Positions 16,753 to 25,988 of a DNA stretch of 64,000 nucleotides are shown here, piece by piece. Source of the DNA: Solirubrobacteraceae bacterium (GTDB lineage: Bacteria > Actinomycetota > Thermoleophilia > Solirubrobacterales > Solirubrobacteraceae); assembly GCA_030447505.1 (NCBI GenBank), contig JAUJOT010000001.1, positions 476,295 through 540,294 on the forward strand, read 5' to 3'. Both the position numbers and the translations under genes were made by a program. The notes beneath the pieces are model-generated. The model saw only the letters and a list, made by a program, of their open reading frames with translations, was not told where the DNA came from and made no database searches. How positions within the stretch are numbered: the stretch's first letter is position 1; every line of letters begins with the position of its first letter.

Positions 16753-17535
16753 ATGATCGCGCCCATCGCTGCCGTCCGACACTGGTTCATCGCGCTGCCG
16801 GCCGCGACGTTGGTCGCGGTGCTGCTCGTCGTACCGCTGGCGGGCGTCGGGTTGACCGCCCCGTCGGTCACGGCGTCGACGAAGAAATCGCGCGTCCTAT
16901 CTGCGACGTTCGGTGGCGGCGACGGGGTGTTCGCGAGCGCGCGCGCCTTCTGGGACTTCTCGGACCGAGGGCTGAGCCAGAACCGCGACTCGTTCGCGGA
17001 GGGCGGCACGATGTACCGGCGCTCATCGACCGGGTGGACGAACGCGCGGGTCTTTCGGATGTGGACCCGCCGGACCGATCTTGCGTTCACAAAGACCGAG
17101 ATGGATATCCGCTTCAACGGCTGGACCGGCGGCAGACGGGGCTGGAATGGGATCAACCTTTGGCTCAACCGCAAACTGCGGACGCCGGCAGACGGATCGC
17201 GCATCGCCGATGGCCGGCGGCAGGAGGGCTACACGGTGGACTTCGTGAACCGCGACGGCAAGCTCTACATCCAGAAGAAGGTGGGGAACGTCAACCACAT
17301 TCTCGCCCAGCGGCGCTGGAGCCCCAGGCGCGGGACGTGGTACCGCTGGGGCGGTCGTGTGATCGACAACGGCAACGGCACGAACAGGATCCAGGTCCTC
17401 GTCAACGGCCAGGTCATCCAGCAGGTCACCGACAACGGCTCGGTCGGCGGTCGGCGACTCGTAGGCGGACGCGTCGGGCTGCGAGGCGACTACGCGAACT
17501 TCAACGTCGACGACATCGCGATCACGCGCGGCTGA
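16753..17535 (+). CDS. secreted lectin-like protein, paralogue of the upstream C-terminal domain
   Basis: A 260-residue protein: an N-terminal signal/anchor helix (WFIALPAATLVAVLLVVPLAGVG) and then one copy of the domain seen at residues 226-438 of the gene before it. Shared blocks include GTMYRR, VFRMWTRRTDL, DxRFNGW, GINLWLNRKL, ARGTWYRWGGRV-type, IDNGNGT and VTDNGSVGG. The two domains differ mainly in charge (this copy has more Arg/Lys). It has lost the Ig-like domain and the repeats. It is the product of tandem duplication; the function is unknown, with a carbohydrate-binding or cleaving sandwich fold most likely. Confidence 0.72.
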   Translation: MIAPIAAVRHWFIALPAATLVAVLLVVPLAGVGLTAPSVTASTKKSRVLSATFGGGDGVFASARAFWDFSDRGLSQNRDSFAEGGTMYRRSSTGWTNARVFRMWTRRTDLAFTKTEMDIRFNGWTGGRRGWNGINLWLNRKLRTPADGSRIADGRRQEGYTVDFVNRDGKLYIQKKVGNVNHILAQRRWSPRRGTWYRWGGRVIDNGNGTNRIQVLVNGQVIQQVTDNGSVGGRRLVGGRVGLRGDYANFNVDDIAITRG

Positions 17536-17574
17536 GACGTGAGCGCCTTCGCTCGCACGCGAACTGACGGCTGT

Positions 17575-19056
17575 TCACGTCGAGGACGCGGCCGCCGGCT
17601 GCGGCGGTCGGGATCGCCCGAAAGCACGGCGCAGCTGGGCCAGCGCCTGCGATAGGAGCTTCGGGCTGAACAGTCGGACCGCGGCAAGGTACACGATGAG
17701 CGCGACGGCGGAGGCGGCGACGAGAGCGAGAAGCGGCGAGCCGTTCGCGAGCGCTCCGGCCGTCCAGTGCGTCGCCGCCCAACTGACGGCCGATGCCATG
17801 AAGAGCGGGTGCAGCGTCGCCCATTGTCGCGCCACGGAGACGCCGGTGACGCGCTGCACGTTGACCATCAGCAACGCGAACAGCAGGGCCATGTGAGCCA
17901 GAAGTACCCAGGCGACCGCCGTGATGCCCCCGCGGCTCGACGCGACAAAGAGGCCGACGACGAAGGGCACGAGCATCGCGACCGAGATGAGGCCGACGCG
18001 TCGCGCCTCGCCGATCGAGTTGAGCAGCCAGGCGAGGGTCACCTCGAGCGGTCGGGCGACCGCCCAGATCCCGAGGACGCTGAGCACGCCGATCATGGGC
18101 AGCCACTGCTCGCCGAAGAGGGCGCGGGTGAACGGCTCGGCCGCGGCGCTGAGGATCACCGCGAGGGGACACGTCGCCAGCGCCACGAGCCGCAGGCCGG
18201 ACAGGAACGACGGCATCACGTCCTCGCCGCGATGCCGCATTGCGGCGAAGCTCGGGAAGGTGACGCGAGCGACGGGGTCGGCGATCGCGTAGTGCGGCAG
18301 CTCGGCCTGTCGGTAGGCCATCGAGTAGAAGCCCAGCTGGGCTGTGGGGAGCACTCGGCCGATGACGATGTAGTCGGCGTTCTGCTGCAGGTATGCCGCT
18401 CCGTCCTGCAGCACGAAGCCGCTACCGGTGCGCAATGCGTCGCGGGCCAGTCGCCGGTCGAACGTCGGCCGGACCCGGTAGGGCGCGAGGCACAGCAGCG
18501 CGATCCCCCGCGACGTATGACCCGAGATGTGCGCGGCGACCAGCGCCCAGACGCCGGCACCCTGCAGGGCGAACGCGAGGGCGACCGCGGAGAAGACGAC
18601 CGTCGAGACGATCTGGGTGACGAAACGCCGCTTGAAGGCAAGCTCGCGCTGCAGAAGCGAGTCGTAGAACCAGTTGACCCCCGTGAAGGAAAGGATGCCG
18701 GCCATCGCCAGTAGCACGTCGACCAGCCGCGGCTCGTCGAACAGGTCGGCGGCCAGCGGAGTCAGCGCCGCCAGCAGAGCCGCGAACGCGATCCCCGTCA
18801 GGAGCAGGAGGCTCAGGATGGTGCCCTGGCCGCGCCGATCGAGATCCTGGCGCAGCACGAGCGTCGTGCCGAGCCCGAGGCCGCTGAACTGGCTGATGAA
18901 GCCGGTCCCCAGCATCGCCAGCGCGAAGAGCCCGAAGTCGGTCGGGACCAGCAGGCGAGCCAGGAGGATTGTCGTCGCCACCGACACGACCCGGTTGGCC
19001 GCGTACGACAGCATCGTCCACGGTATCCCCTTGACGGCGCGATCATCCACCGGCAC
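17575..19056 (-). CDS. polysaccharide flippase (Wzx/MOP superfamily)
   Basis: A 493-residue multi-pass membrane protein with about 12-14 hydrophobic helices. The N-terminal pattern GIPWTMLSYAANRVVSVATTILLARLL followed by DFGLFALAMLGTGFI is characteristic of the polysaccharide biosynthesis/MviN-type exporters, and the central ADYIVIGRVLPTAQLGFYSMAYR is also conserved. It would flip lipid-linked repeat units across the membrane. It starts ATG or GTG at 19056, 54 bp from the divergent asparagine-synthase-like gene. Confidence 0.9.
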   Translation of the reverse strand: MPVDDRAVKGIPWTMLSYAANRVVSVATTILLARLLVPTDFGLFALAMLGTGFISQFSGLGLGTTLVLRQDLDRRGQGTILSLLLLTGIAFAALLAALTPLAADLFDEPRLVDVLLAMAGILSFTGVNWFYDSLLQRELAFKRRFVTQIVSTVVFSAVALAFALQGAGVWALVAAHISGHTSRGIALLCLAPYRVRPTFDRRLARDALRTGSGFVLQDGAAYLQQNADYIVIGRVLPTAQLGFYSMAYRQAELPHYAIADPVARVTFPSFAAMRHRGEDVMPSFLSGLRLVALATCPLAVILSAAAEPFTRALFGEQWLPMIGVLSVLGIWAVARPLEVTLAWLLNSIGEARRVGLISVAMLVPFVVGLFVASSRGGITAVAWVLLAHMALLFALLMVNVQRVTGVSVARQWATLHPLFMASAVSWAATHWTAGALANGSPLLALVAASAVALIVYLAAVRLFSPKLLSQALAQLRRAFGRSRPPQPAAASST

Positions 19057-19110
19057 GCCAGCTTAGCGGCGAGATGGCGCGCAACTCGCGGGCGTCGCTA
19101 CGGTTCGTCG

Positions 19111-20928
19111 GTGCAGCTCTTCGCCGTCTTCCTGTCGTGCGACGACGGCGGCGCGCTGGACGTCGGCGCGGCGCTGCGGGCCGGTGCTCGGGGGACGCCG
19201 CAGCTTGATGCTGCGACCCTGACGACCGAGCGGTCGCGGTCCGGGCGTCTCTCGTACGCCCGGATCAGCCATGCTCAGGCGCAAACTGCACCGCGCCGCT
19301 ACGCCGCCGAGCGGGGGGCTGAGCGCGTCCTCTTCGACGGCTTCCCACTCGATCAGGACGGATCTTTCGCGGCCCACGACGCGGGGGCGCTGCTCGAGCG
19401 GTGGCAGGACCTGCCAGGCCGCCTGGACGGCATCTTCAGCGTAGTCCGTCTGGATCTGTCGACCGACGCGGTCGAGTGTCTGCTCGATCCGCTGGGCATG
19501 GCGCGGATCTTTGTGTCTCGAAACGGTCGCGGGCTGATGCTCTCAAACAGCGTGGAGGCGATCCGCGTCCAGCTACGCCTGGAGGCGCCGGATCCGCTGG
19601 GGGTCAGCTCGCTGCTCTCGCTGGGATACACCGCGGTCGGACGGACCCTACTGGCCGGCGTCGAGACGCTGCCGGGCGGGGCACGGCACCGCCTGACGAC
19701 GACGTCGACGGCCTCGGAGCCCTACTTCACCCCGCAGAGCGTCCGCGTCGCCCAGCCGCGGCTCGACGAGCTCAGCCGCCGCCTGCTCGCCCTCACCCGC
19801 AGCGCAGTCGACAGTGGTGCGCCGCTGCGCTGCGCGTTGACCTCGGGCCGGGACACGCGCGTGCTGCTCGCGCTGTTGCGCGCCGCCGGCGCCGCTGAGC
19901 AGGTCGAGTTCTACACCAGCGGCGAGCCGGCCGACCTCGACGTGCGTATCGCGCGACAGCTCGCCGAGCGGTTTCGGCTGACGCACCGGCTGCTGCAGCC
20001 GGTCGCTCCCGTCGGCGGGGCATGGGCGGAGCAGACCACCAGGTTCGTGGTCAGAACCGATGGAGTCGCCAACCTCGAGCTGGTCTCCGACTTCGTCGAT
20101 CACGAGGAGCCCGTCGAGCGGCTGGCGCTGGAATTCTGGGGAGCAGGTGGCGAGGTCGGCCGGACGCACAAGCACCTGCTGGGCCCCCTCATGGCCATGC
20201 TCCCCGTCCTGCGCGGGTCCTACCTCGGGCGCCGGCGTGTCCTCGCGAAGAGCGTCGGGGATCCCGCCGGGATGCTGCGCGGCGAGACGCTCGAGCTCGC
20301 CCACGAGCATCTGCGGGACTTTGTCGCACGGCGCCGTGAGGAGGACTGGCCTGCCGACACCGTGCACGAGGCGTTTTACGCCTTCGAGTTCCTCTCGGCG
20401 CGTCCGGCCATGGGCGTCCGTCGGGCGGCGGCAAGTAGTGACCTGTTCAGTCCGTTCGCGACACGCGCCTTCGTCGAGCACTGCTTGGCGGTTTCGCCAG
20501 CGGAGCGCTACCTCGAGCATCCGCATCACGTGCTGATCGAGCAACTCGCACCGGAGGTCGACGCGCTGCCCTACCAGGTTCCGTGGAAGTCGCAGCGGCC
20601 ATCGCTCGCTCTGCCGCTGGCCATCGACGACGGGCGACGTCGCGTCGGACGGAGGATCAGGGGCACGTCGCCGCCTCGCGAGTCCTTGGGCACGCCGTTC
20701 TACGTGTCCTGGTATGAGGCAGGCCTCGAGCAGCATCGCGAGCTCGCGCTCGCGGTCGGCGACTCACCGCTGTGGGACTTCGTCGACCGTCGGCGGTACG
20801 CGCAGCTGCTGGACACGACGCCGCAGGAGCGTGAGCCGTACGTGCGCGTCCTGTCTCGCGTGCTGTCGGCGTTGTGGTTCCTGCACGGCAGTCGCGGCCA
20901 GGTGTGCGACCCCGTGCGCGCCCTGTAG
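19111..20928 (+). CDS. asparagine-synthase-like protein lacking the N-terminal cysteine
   Basis: A 605-residue protein with the layout of class II asparagine synthetase: an Ntn-like glutaminase domain (residues 1 to about 190; DLPGRLDGIFSVV, CLLDPLGMARIFV) and a synthetase domain. The catalytic Cys2 of the glutaminase is absent (MQLFAVF), and the PP-loop SGGxDS is replaced by TSGRDTR (about 243-250), with Asp kept. Such proteins in capsule and sugar clusters are thought to amidate uronic acids or to have lost activity. It uses a GTG start, is divergent from the flippase, and is followed 59 bp later by an O-antigen ligase gene. Confidence 0.75.
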   Translation: MQLFAVFLSCDDGGALDVGAALRAGARGTPQLDAATLTTERSRSGRLSYARISHAQAQTAPRRYAAERGAERVLFDGFPLDQDGSFAAHDAGALLERWQDLPGRLDGIFSVVRLDLSTDAVECLLDPLGMARIFVSRNGRGLMLSNSVEAIRVQLRLEAPDPLGVSSLLSLGYTAVGRTLLAGVETLPGGARHRLTTTSTASEPYFTPQSVRVAQPRLDELSRRLLALTRSAVDSGAPLRCALTSGRDTRVLLALLRAAGAAEQVEFYTSGEPADLDVRIARQLAERFRLTHRLLQPVAPVGGAWAEQTTRFVVRTDGVANLELVSDFVDHEEPVERLALEFWGAGGEVGRTHKHLLGPLMAMLPVLRGSYLGRRRVLAKSVGDPAGMLRGETLELAHEHLRDFVARRREEDWPADTVHEAFYAFEFLSARPAMGVRRAAASSDLFSPFATRAFVEHCLAVSPAERYLEHPHHVLIEQLAPEVDALPYQVPWKSQRPSLALPLAIDDGRRRVGRRIRGTSPPRESLGTPFYVSWYEAGLEQHRELALAVGDSPLWDFVDRRRYAQLLDTTPQEREPYVRVLSRVLSALWFLHGSRGQVCDPVRAL

Positions 20929-20987
20929 AGGTGACGGCCCAGTAACGACAAGCGTCTCGGCCGCTCTGATCGCCGTGCCATCATGGC

Positions 20988-22463
20988 GTGATGTCGGCCG
21001 TCGCCGAACGTCAGCTCCTGGCGCTGCCTGCGGCGCTCGCCGCAGCGCTGCTGGGCGTGCTCATAGGGTTGCAGCCGCTCGCCGCCATCGCCCTCGCCGG
21101 CCTCGCCGGCCTGATGCTGCTCACGCTCGTCGCGCCGATCGCGCACCTGACACTGTTGATCATCCTCACGGCGATCGTGCCCCACCAGCTACAGAACGCG
21201 GTGGGAGGCGGCGGCGCCGGCCTCGTGGCCTCCGACGCCGTGCTGCTCACCGGGCTGGCGCGCGGCGCGTTCGTCCTTGCCCAGCGCCGGCTGAGGACGA
21301 GCGAGGTCGTCGGCATCGCGCTCACGCTGCTGGTCCTCGCGGCCGCTGCCCTCCAGTTCGTACACGGCGTCCGCGGCGGAGCTCCGCTCAACGTCGCAGG
21401 CGACGAACTGCGGACGCTGCTCGGCTTTGGGGTGGTGCTCGTCGCGTTGCCCATCCTGCAGGACGAGGAGCTGCGCCCGCGGCTCCTGAAGGCCCTGCTC
21501 GGCATCGGGCTGCTGCTCGGGCTCTGGGGGATCGCGCAGTGGTCGCTCAACCTCCCGTACTTCGCGGGCGCTGGCGTGCGTGAGGGGGTCGCGCTCACCA
21601 GTTCGGGGCGCGGCCAGCTGCAGGGCGGCCTGTACGCGTTCCCGGTCGCCATCACGCTGGCCTTCGCGGCGCTGATGTCGGGCGCTGTCCGGGCGACGCT
21701 GGGGCGGGTCGCGCTGGGCTTCTGCATCGCCCTCAACGCGATATGCGTCCTGCTCACGTTCGAGCGCACCTTCTGGGTGGTGACGATCGTCGCGTGCGCC
21801 TTCGTCGTCCTGCGTGCCGGTCGCGGACAGCGCGCGCGCGCGATCGCTTTGACCCCGGTGGTCGTCGTGGTCAGCATGATCCCGCTGGCGTTCCTCGCTC
21901 CTGACACGCTCACGACGGCTCGTGAACGCCTGCTGTCGCTCAACCAATACAGCAGCGACAGCTCGGTCGCCTACCGCCTGCGGGAGTCACAGCAGATGAT
22001 CGAGGAGATCCGTATGGCTCCACTCGTCGGCTCTGGTCTCGGAGCCTCGATCTGGTGGGGTCGCCCGGCGTCCGACGTGCCCCCGTCCGTCAACTACTTT
22101 GCTCACAACGGCTACCTCTGGTCGGCGTGGAAGCTCGGAATCCCACTTGCGATCCTGCTGTGGGGCTCGATCTTCCTGGCGATCCTGCGGCGAGGGCGGG
22201 TACCGGGAGACCGGGTCTTCGCGGGCGTCGCGCTGGGCGCGCAGGCATCCGTACTTGCGCTCGCGATCGCTGCGGTCACGTTCCCGAGCGTCGCGTCGAA
22301 GACCATCACTGCCACGATCGGCCTGCTGCTCGCATTCTGCGTGCTTCCGCGCAGCAGAGCGCCCGCTACCGGCGGATCTTCTGCTGAGATCCGCAGCGGT
22401 TTGGTTCAAGGGCCTCAGCCGCCCCGGCGACCGACCGCTGCCGCCCATCCGGGTCTTCATTGA
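20988..22463 (+). CDS. O-antigen ligase/polymerase (Wzy_C, WaaL-like) membrane protein
   Basis: A 491-residue protein with 11-12 hydrophobic helices. The large periplasmic loop includes RERLLSLNQYSSDSSVAYRLRES and the end pattern APLVGSGLGASIWW-, then NYFAHNGYLWSAWKLG, the family's conserved His-containing loop motif (His-N-x-Y-L). It polymerises or ligates lipid-linked glycan. GTG-ATG at 20988/20991 gives the start. It lies 24 bp before the end of the converging GT4-deacetylase fusion gene. Confidence 0.88.
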   Translation: MMSAVAERQLLALPAALAAALLGVLIGLQPLAAIALAGLAGLMLLTLVAPIAHLTLLIILTAIVPHQLQNAVGGGGAGLVASDAVLLTGLARGAFVLAQRRLRTSEVVGIALTLLVLAAAALQFVHGVRGGAPLNVAGDELRTLLGFGVVLVALPILQDEELRPRLLKALLGIGLLLGLWGIAQWSLNLPYFAGAGVREGVALTSSGRGQLQGGLYAFPVAITLAFAALMSGAVRATLGRVALGFCIALNAICVLLTFERTFWVVTIVACAFVVLRAGRGQRARAIALTPVVVVVSMIPLAFLAPDTLTTARERLLSLNQYSSDSSVAYRLRESQQMIEEIRMAPLVGSGLGASIWWGRPASDVPPSVNYFAHNGYLWSAWKLGIPLAILLWGSIFLAILRRGRVPGDRVFAGVALGAQASVLALAIAAVTFPSVASKTITATIGLLLAFCVLPRSRAPATGGSSAEIRSGLVQGPQPPRRPTAAAHPGLH

Positions 22464-22488
22464 GCGCGCGCCTCCCCTAGATACGCCA

Positions 22489-24777
22489 TCAAGTGCCACC
22501 GGTGTCGAACACGATGCGCCCGTCGCGCTCCTGAGCGTGGGCCACCGTTGGCACGTAATCGCAGGCACCGGCGACTTGTGGCCGCCCGTCACGGTCGTGG
22601 ATGACGCTCAGATCCTCGCGCTGGCGCCACCAGCGGGCGACGTCGCGCGGCAAAGCGTGCCAGCCGCCGGGCTGCGCCACGAGGAAGGCCAGGAAGCGGT
22701 CATAGAGCTCCAGTCGCGCCGAATCGACGACGTAGTCGGGATGGACGATGAGGTTGATGAGGCCGTGGTGGCGCATGATCCACTTGCTCTTCTGTAGCCA
22801 CCGGTCGATCCCCGGCTCGCGCAGGATCTCCCACATCGTGTGATCCTGGACGAGGGTGATCGGCAGCTCGACGACGTCTCCGAAGCGGAACGGCAGAATC
22901 GAGCAGCAGCCGCCGGACTGGGGCTCGAAGGGATCTGTGTCCGGGAACGAGCTGTCGTAGAGGACCGGCAGCTCGCGCATCCAATCGGGATTGCGGTGCG
23001 TCGCGGGCGAGCGGAAGCCGACGGCGTCCCACTCTGCGAGGTAGCGGCAGATGAGCGGCAGCTGGCGCTCGAACGACGCGCGGTCGCGGAACAGCGAGCC
23101 GTCGTGGTGAATTCCGTGCAGCCCGATCTCGCAGCCCTCGGCCCGTAGCGCCTCGAACAGCCCGTTGGGCAGCGGGTACCCCTCCGCGACGAAGTTCCAC
23201 GAGGACACGAAGCCGTGGCGGCGCTCGACCTCGCGCACGCGCTCGATGTTCGCGACGCCGCGCGGCCCCTCCACGTCGTGCGTGAGCGCTACTGCGTAGC
23301 GGCGACCCTCCGGCCAGAAGTTGACGAGCGGCACTCGGCCGTCGGGCGCGTCGGCGAGCTTGCGCCAAAGCTCGGCGTCGCGGAGCTCGACGAGAACCGG
23401 TTCGGCCGGCCACGCCGGGAACGCGCGGCGCGCCTGCACTCGAGCGTAGCCGCGGCGGACCGCGATCTGCAGCCGGCGCGGCAGCAGCGGCTTGACCGCA
23501 TAGTAGGCGCGAATCGCCGCGGAACGGCGGCGGGTGCCCTCGTAGCGCTCGTAGAGGAAGTGCTCCTCGCCGGTCTCCTCGGCGGCCGGCTGCGAGCGCA
23601 AGACGCCCTCGATGTAACCGCGGTAGACCTCTCGCTGTCGGGGCCAGCGGTAGGGCTCGAGCGCCTGCGTCGCGTGGCGCACGCGCGCGGAGCGCCGCGC
23701 GCCGTCGCCATGCAGGCGCACGATCGCGTCAGCCAGCGCAGTCGGGTCTTCGGAGTCGAAGTATTCGAAGCTCTCGTCGTCGAAGTAGGCCTCCACAGAG
23801 CGGGTGCGCGACATCAGTACCGGCCGGCGCATCGTGACCAGGTCGTACATCTTGTTGCAGTGGGTGAGGTCGCGGAACGCGTCACGCTTCATCGCCACCA
23901 AGCCGGCGTCGCAGCCGGCGATCGCATCCAGCAGCACCGGCAGCGCCACCCAGCGGCCGTTGATCTCGACTCGGTCAGCCACGCCGCGCTGCGCCGCCAA
24001 CGCGCGCGCCCCTTCGACATAGGAGCCATCCCCCATGATCTGCAACCGCAGGCCTGGGATCTCGTCGCGCAGCAGCGCGACCGCCTCGATCGCCGTGTCG
24101 ATCCCGTAGCGCTGCTCGACGGAGCCGTGACAGAGGATCACAAAGGCGCCGTCCTCGCTGCCGCGGGGCGGATGGCGCTCGACGTCGAAGACGTCCTCCT
24201 CGGAGGAGTTGAGCACGACGCCGATGCGATCCGGGTCCGCGCCACGCGCGATGAATGCCTCGCGCATCTCCTTTGTGCAGGTGAACGCGAAGTCCGCGAA
24301 GCGGATGCTCGCCTGCTCCGTCGCCGCCACCACGCGCCAGGGCACGCTGCCCGCCGCCGCACCGAACTTCGTCCCGAAGAACTCGGTCATCATCTCGTGC
24401 AGGTCGAGCACGACGCGTGCGCCGAGCGCCTTGGGGATCGCCGCCGCGAAGACGAGGAAGTCCGGCAGCGAGTGAACCTGGACCAGCGCGTAGCGGCGGC
24501 GCAGGTGAAGCGCGCCGCTGAGCAGTGCGGCGACGAGCAGGAAGAGGCCGTAGCGCAGCGTGTAGCCCGCGGGGGACCGACTGGGGCTCCTCATCGCGGC
24601 GGGGAGGCGGTAGACGGTGAGCGCAGCGGTGCGCTCGCGCCACCGCTCGCCGTCCTCGCGGACGCTGATCACGTCGACTTCGTGGCCGGCGTCGAGCAGT
24701 GCGGCCACCTCGCGCCGGACGCGGGGGTCGAAAGTAATCGAGTTCTGGCGGATGACGAGGATCCGGTCAGCCGCCAT
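22489..24777 (-). CDS. GT4 glycosyltransferase fused to a NodB-type polysaccharide deacetylase
   Basis: A 762-residue two-domain protein. Residues 1-~410 form a GT4 (start ILVIRQNSITFDPRVRREVAALL; LHEMMTEFFGTKFG, VILCHGSVEQRYGIDTAIEAV). After a linker, ~490-740 hold a carbohydrate-esterase-4 fold: ALTHDVEG (first catalytic Asp/zinc Asp), IGLHGIHHDG (His pair), GFRSPATHRN and LIVHPDY. Glycosyl transfer and deacetylation in one chain would modify the freshly added sugar. The zinc D-H-H set seems intact. ATG at 24777 is preferred; a TTG at 24801 would make a 4-nt overlap with the aminotransferase stop. Confidence 0.87.
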   Translation of the reverse strand: MAADRILVIRQNSITFDPRVRREVAALLDAGHEVDVISVREDGERWRERTAALTVYRLPAAMRSPSRSPAGYTLRYGLFLLVAALLSGALHLRRRYALVQVHSLPDFLVFAAAIPKALGARVVLDLHEMMTEFFGTKFGAAAGSVPWRVVAATEQASIRFADFAFTCTKEMREAFIARGADPDRIGVVLNSSEEDVFDVERHPPRGSEDGAFVILCHGSVEQRYGIDTAIEAVALLRDEIPGLRLQIMGDGSYVEGARALAAQRGVADRVEINGRWVALPVLLDAIAGCDAGLVAMKRDAFRDLTHCNKMYDLVTMRRPVLMSRTRSVEAYFDDESFEYFDSEDPTALADAIVRLHGDGARRSARVRHATQALEPYRWPRQREVYRGYIEGVLRSQPAAEETGEEHFLYERYEGTRRRSAAIRAYYAVKPLLPRRLQIAVRRGYARVQARRAFPAWPAEPVLVELRDAELWRKLADAPDGRVPLVNFWPEGRRYAVALTHDVEGPRGVANIERVREVERRHGFVSSWNFVAEGYPLPNGLFEALRAEGCEIGLHGIHHDGSLFRDRASFERQLPLICRYLAEWDAVGFRSPATHRNPDWMRELPVLYDSSFPDTDPFEPQSGGCCSILPFRFGDVVELPITLVQDHTMWEILREPGIDRWLQKSKWIMRHHGLINLIVHPDYVVDSARLELYDRFLAFLVAQPGGWHALPRDVARWWRQREDLSVIHDRDGRPQVAGACDYVPTVAHAQERDGRIVFDTGGT

Positions 24778-24797
24778 GACGGTGGAGCACCTCGTCT

Positions 24798-25952
24798 TCA
24801 AGCTCGATCCGCACGCCGCGTATCAGACGGCAGCAGCTCAAGCGCGCCCTCTAGGACGCCGCAGACGCGGTCGACCTCTGCCGGCCGTAGGCCCGGGAAG
24901 AGCGGCAGCGAGAGGACGCGTCGCGCCGTCCGCTCACAGGCGGGCAGGTCGCCGGGGCCGTAGCCGAGGTGCCGCCAGCCCGGCTGCAGATGCACCGGCG
25001 TCGGGTAGTGCACGCCGCTGGCGACGCCGGCCTGGTGCAGCCGAGCGCGCAGGGCATCGCGGCCGTCCAGCTCGACGACGAACAGGTGATGGACCGAGGT
25101 CATGTCGGGCGCGTCCGCGGGGGGCAGGGTGAGGGGCAGGTCGGCCAGGCGCTCACGATAGCGCGCGGCGAGCGCACGCCGTTCGGCGTTCTCGGCGTCG
25201 AGCACGGGCAGGCGCAGGCGCAGCAGTGCGGCCAGCAGGTTGTCCAGCCGCTCTGTGCGCCCGACGCGGTCGTGGATGTTCGCGTCGCCCGGCGCCGAGC
25301 CGTGGTGACGCAGCGAGCGCACGAGGGCGGCGACGTCGGCGTCGTCGGTCACGACCGCCCCGCCGTCGCCCATCGCGCCGAGGTTCTTCGTCGGGTAGAA
25401 CGAGAAGCAGCCGGCGCTGCCCAGCGACCCCGTCCGTCGCCCACCCAGCAGCGCGCCGTGTGCCTGCGCTGCGTCCTCGATCACGGCGACGCCGTGCGGC
25501 GCGCAGGCGGCGTGGATCGCGTCCATGTCCGCGGGGCGTCCGTAGAGGTGCACCGGCACGACGGCCGCCGTGTTCGGACCCAGCGCCGCCGCCAGCTTCG
25601 TCGGATCGATGCAGCGCGTCGCGGGGTCGATGTCGACGAGCACCGGCGTCGCCCCCGTCGCCGCGATCGCCTCGACCGTGGCCACGAACGTATGCGCGAC
25701 CGTGATCACTTCGCTGCCGGGCCCGGCGCCGCAGGCCCGCAGCGCGAGTTCCAGCGCGACGGTGCCGTTGGCGACGCCGACGCAGTGCGCGGTGCCGCAG
25801 AACGCCGCGAACTCGGCCTCGAAGGCCGCCAGGTCCTCCCCCAGGCTGAACGCACCGGCGGCCGCGATCCGCTCGAAGACCGCCAGCGCGGCCTCGCGCT
25901 CGGTCGACCAGCGGCGCGTCAGGTCGAACAGCGGCAGCGCGTCCGCGCTCAC
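24798..25952 (-). CDS. DegT/DnrJ/EryC1/StrS-type sugar aminotransferase
   Basis: A 384-residue PLP enzyme that makes amino sugars by transaminating a keto nucleotide sugar. Blocks: GVANGTVALELALRACG (PLP phosphate pocket), VHLYGRPADMDAI, VIEDAAQAHGA with the conserved Asp, and the Schiff-base lysine in FYPTKNLGAMGDGG. Residue length is typical. It is transcribed before the GT4-deacetylase fusion and 36 bp after the sugar transferase, so the three look like one operon. The dehydrogenase at 30418-31560 is a plausible partner in the same sugar pathway. Confidence 0.94.
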   Translation of the reverse strand: MSADALPLFDLTRRWSTEREAALAVFERIAAAGAFSLGEDLAAFEAEFAAFCGTAHCVGVANGTVALELALRACGAGPGSEVITVAHTFVATVEAIAATGATPVLVDIDPATRCIDPTKLAAALGPNTAAVVPVHLYGRPADMDAIHAACAPHGVAVIEDAAQAHGALLGGRRTGSLGSAGCFSFYPTKNLGAMGDGGAVVTDDADVAALVRSLRHHGSAPGDANIHDRVGRTERLDNLLAALLRLRLPVLDAENAERRALAARYRERLADLPLTLPPADAPDMTSVHHLFVVELDGRDALRARLHQAGVASGVHYPTPVHLQPGWRHLGYGPGDLPACERTARRVLSLPLFPGLRPAEVDRVCGVLEGALELLPSDTRRADRA

Positions 25953-25988
25953 GATCGCGGCTTCGCTGCCCCTCCGCCGCGCACGACG

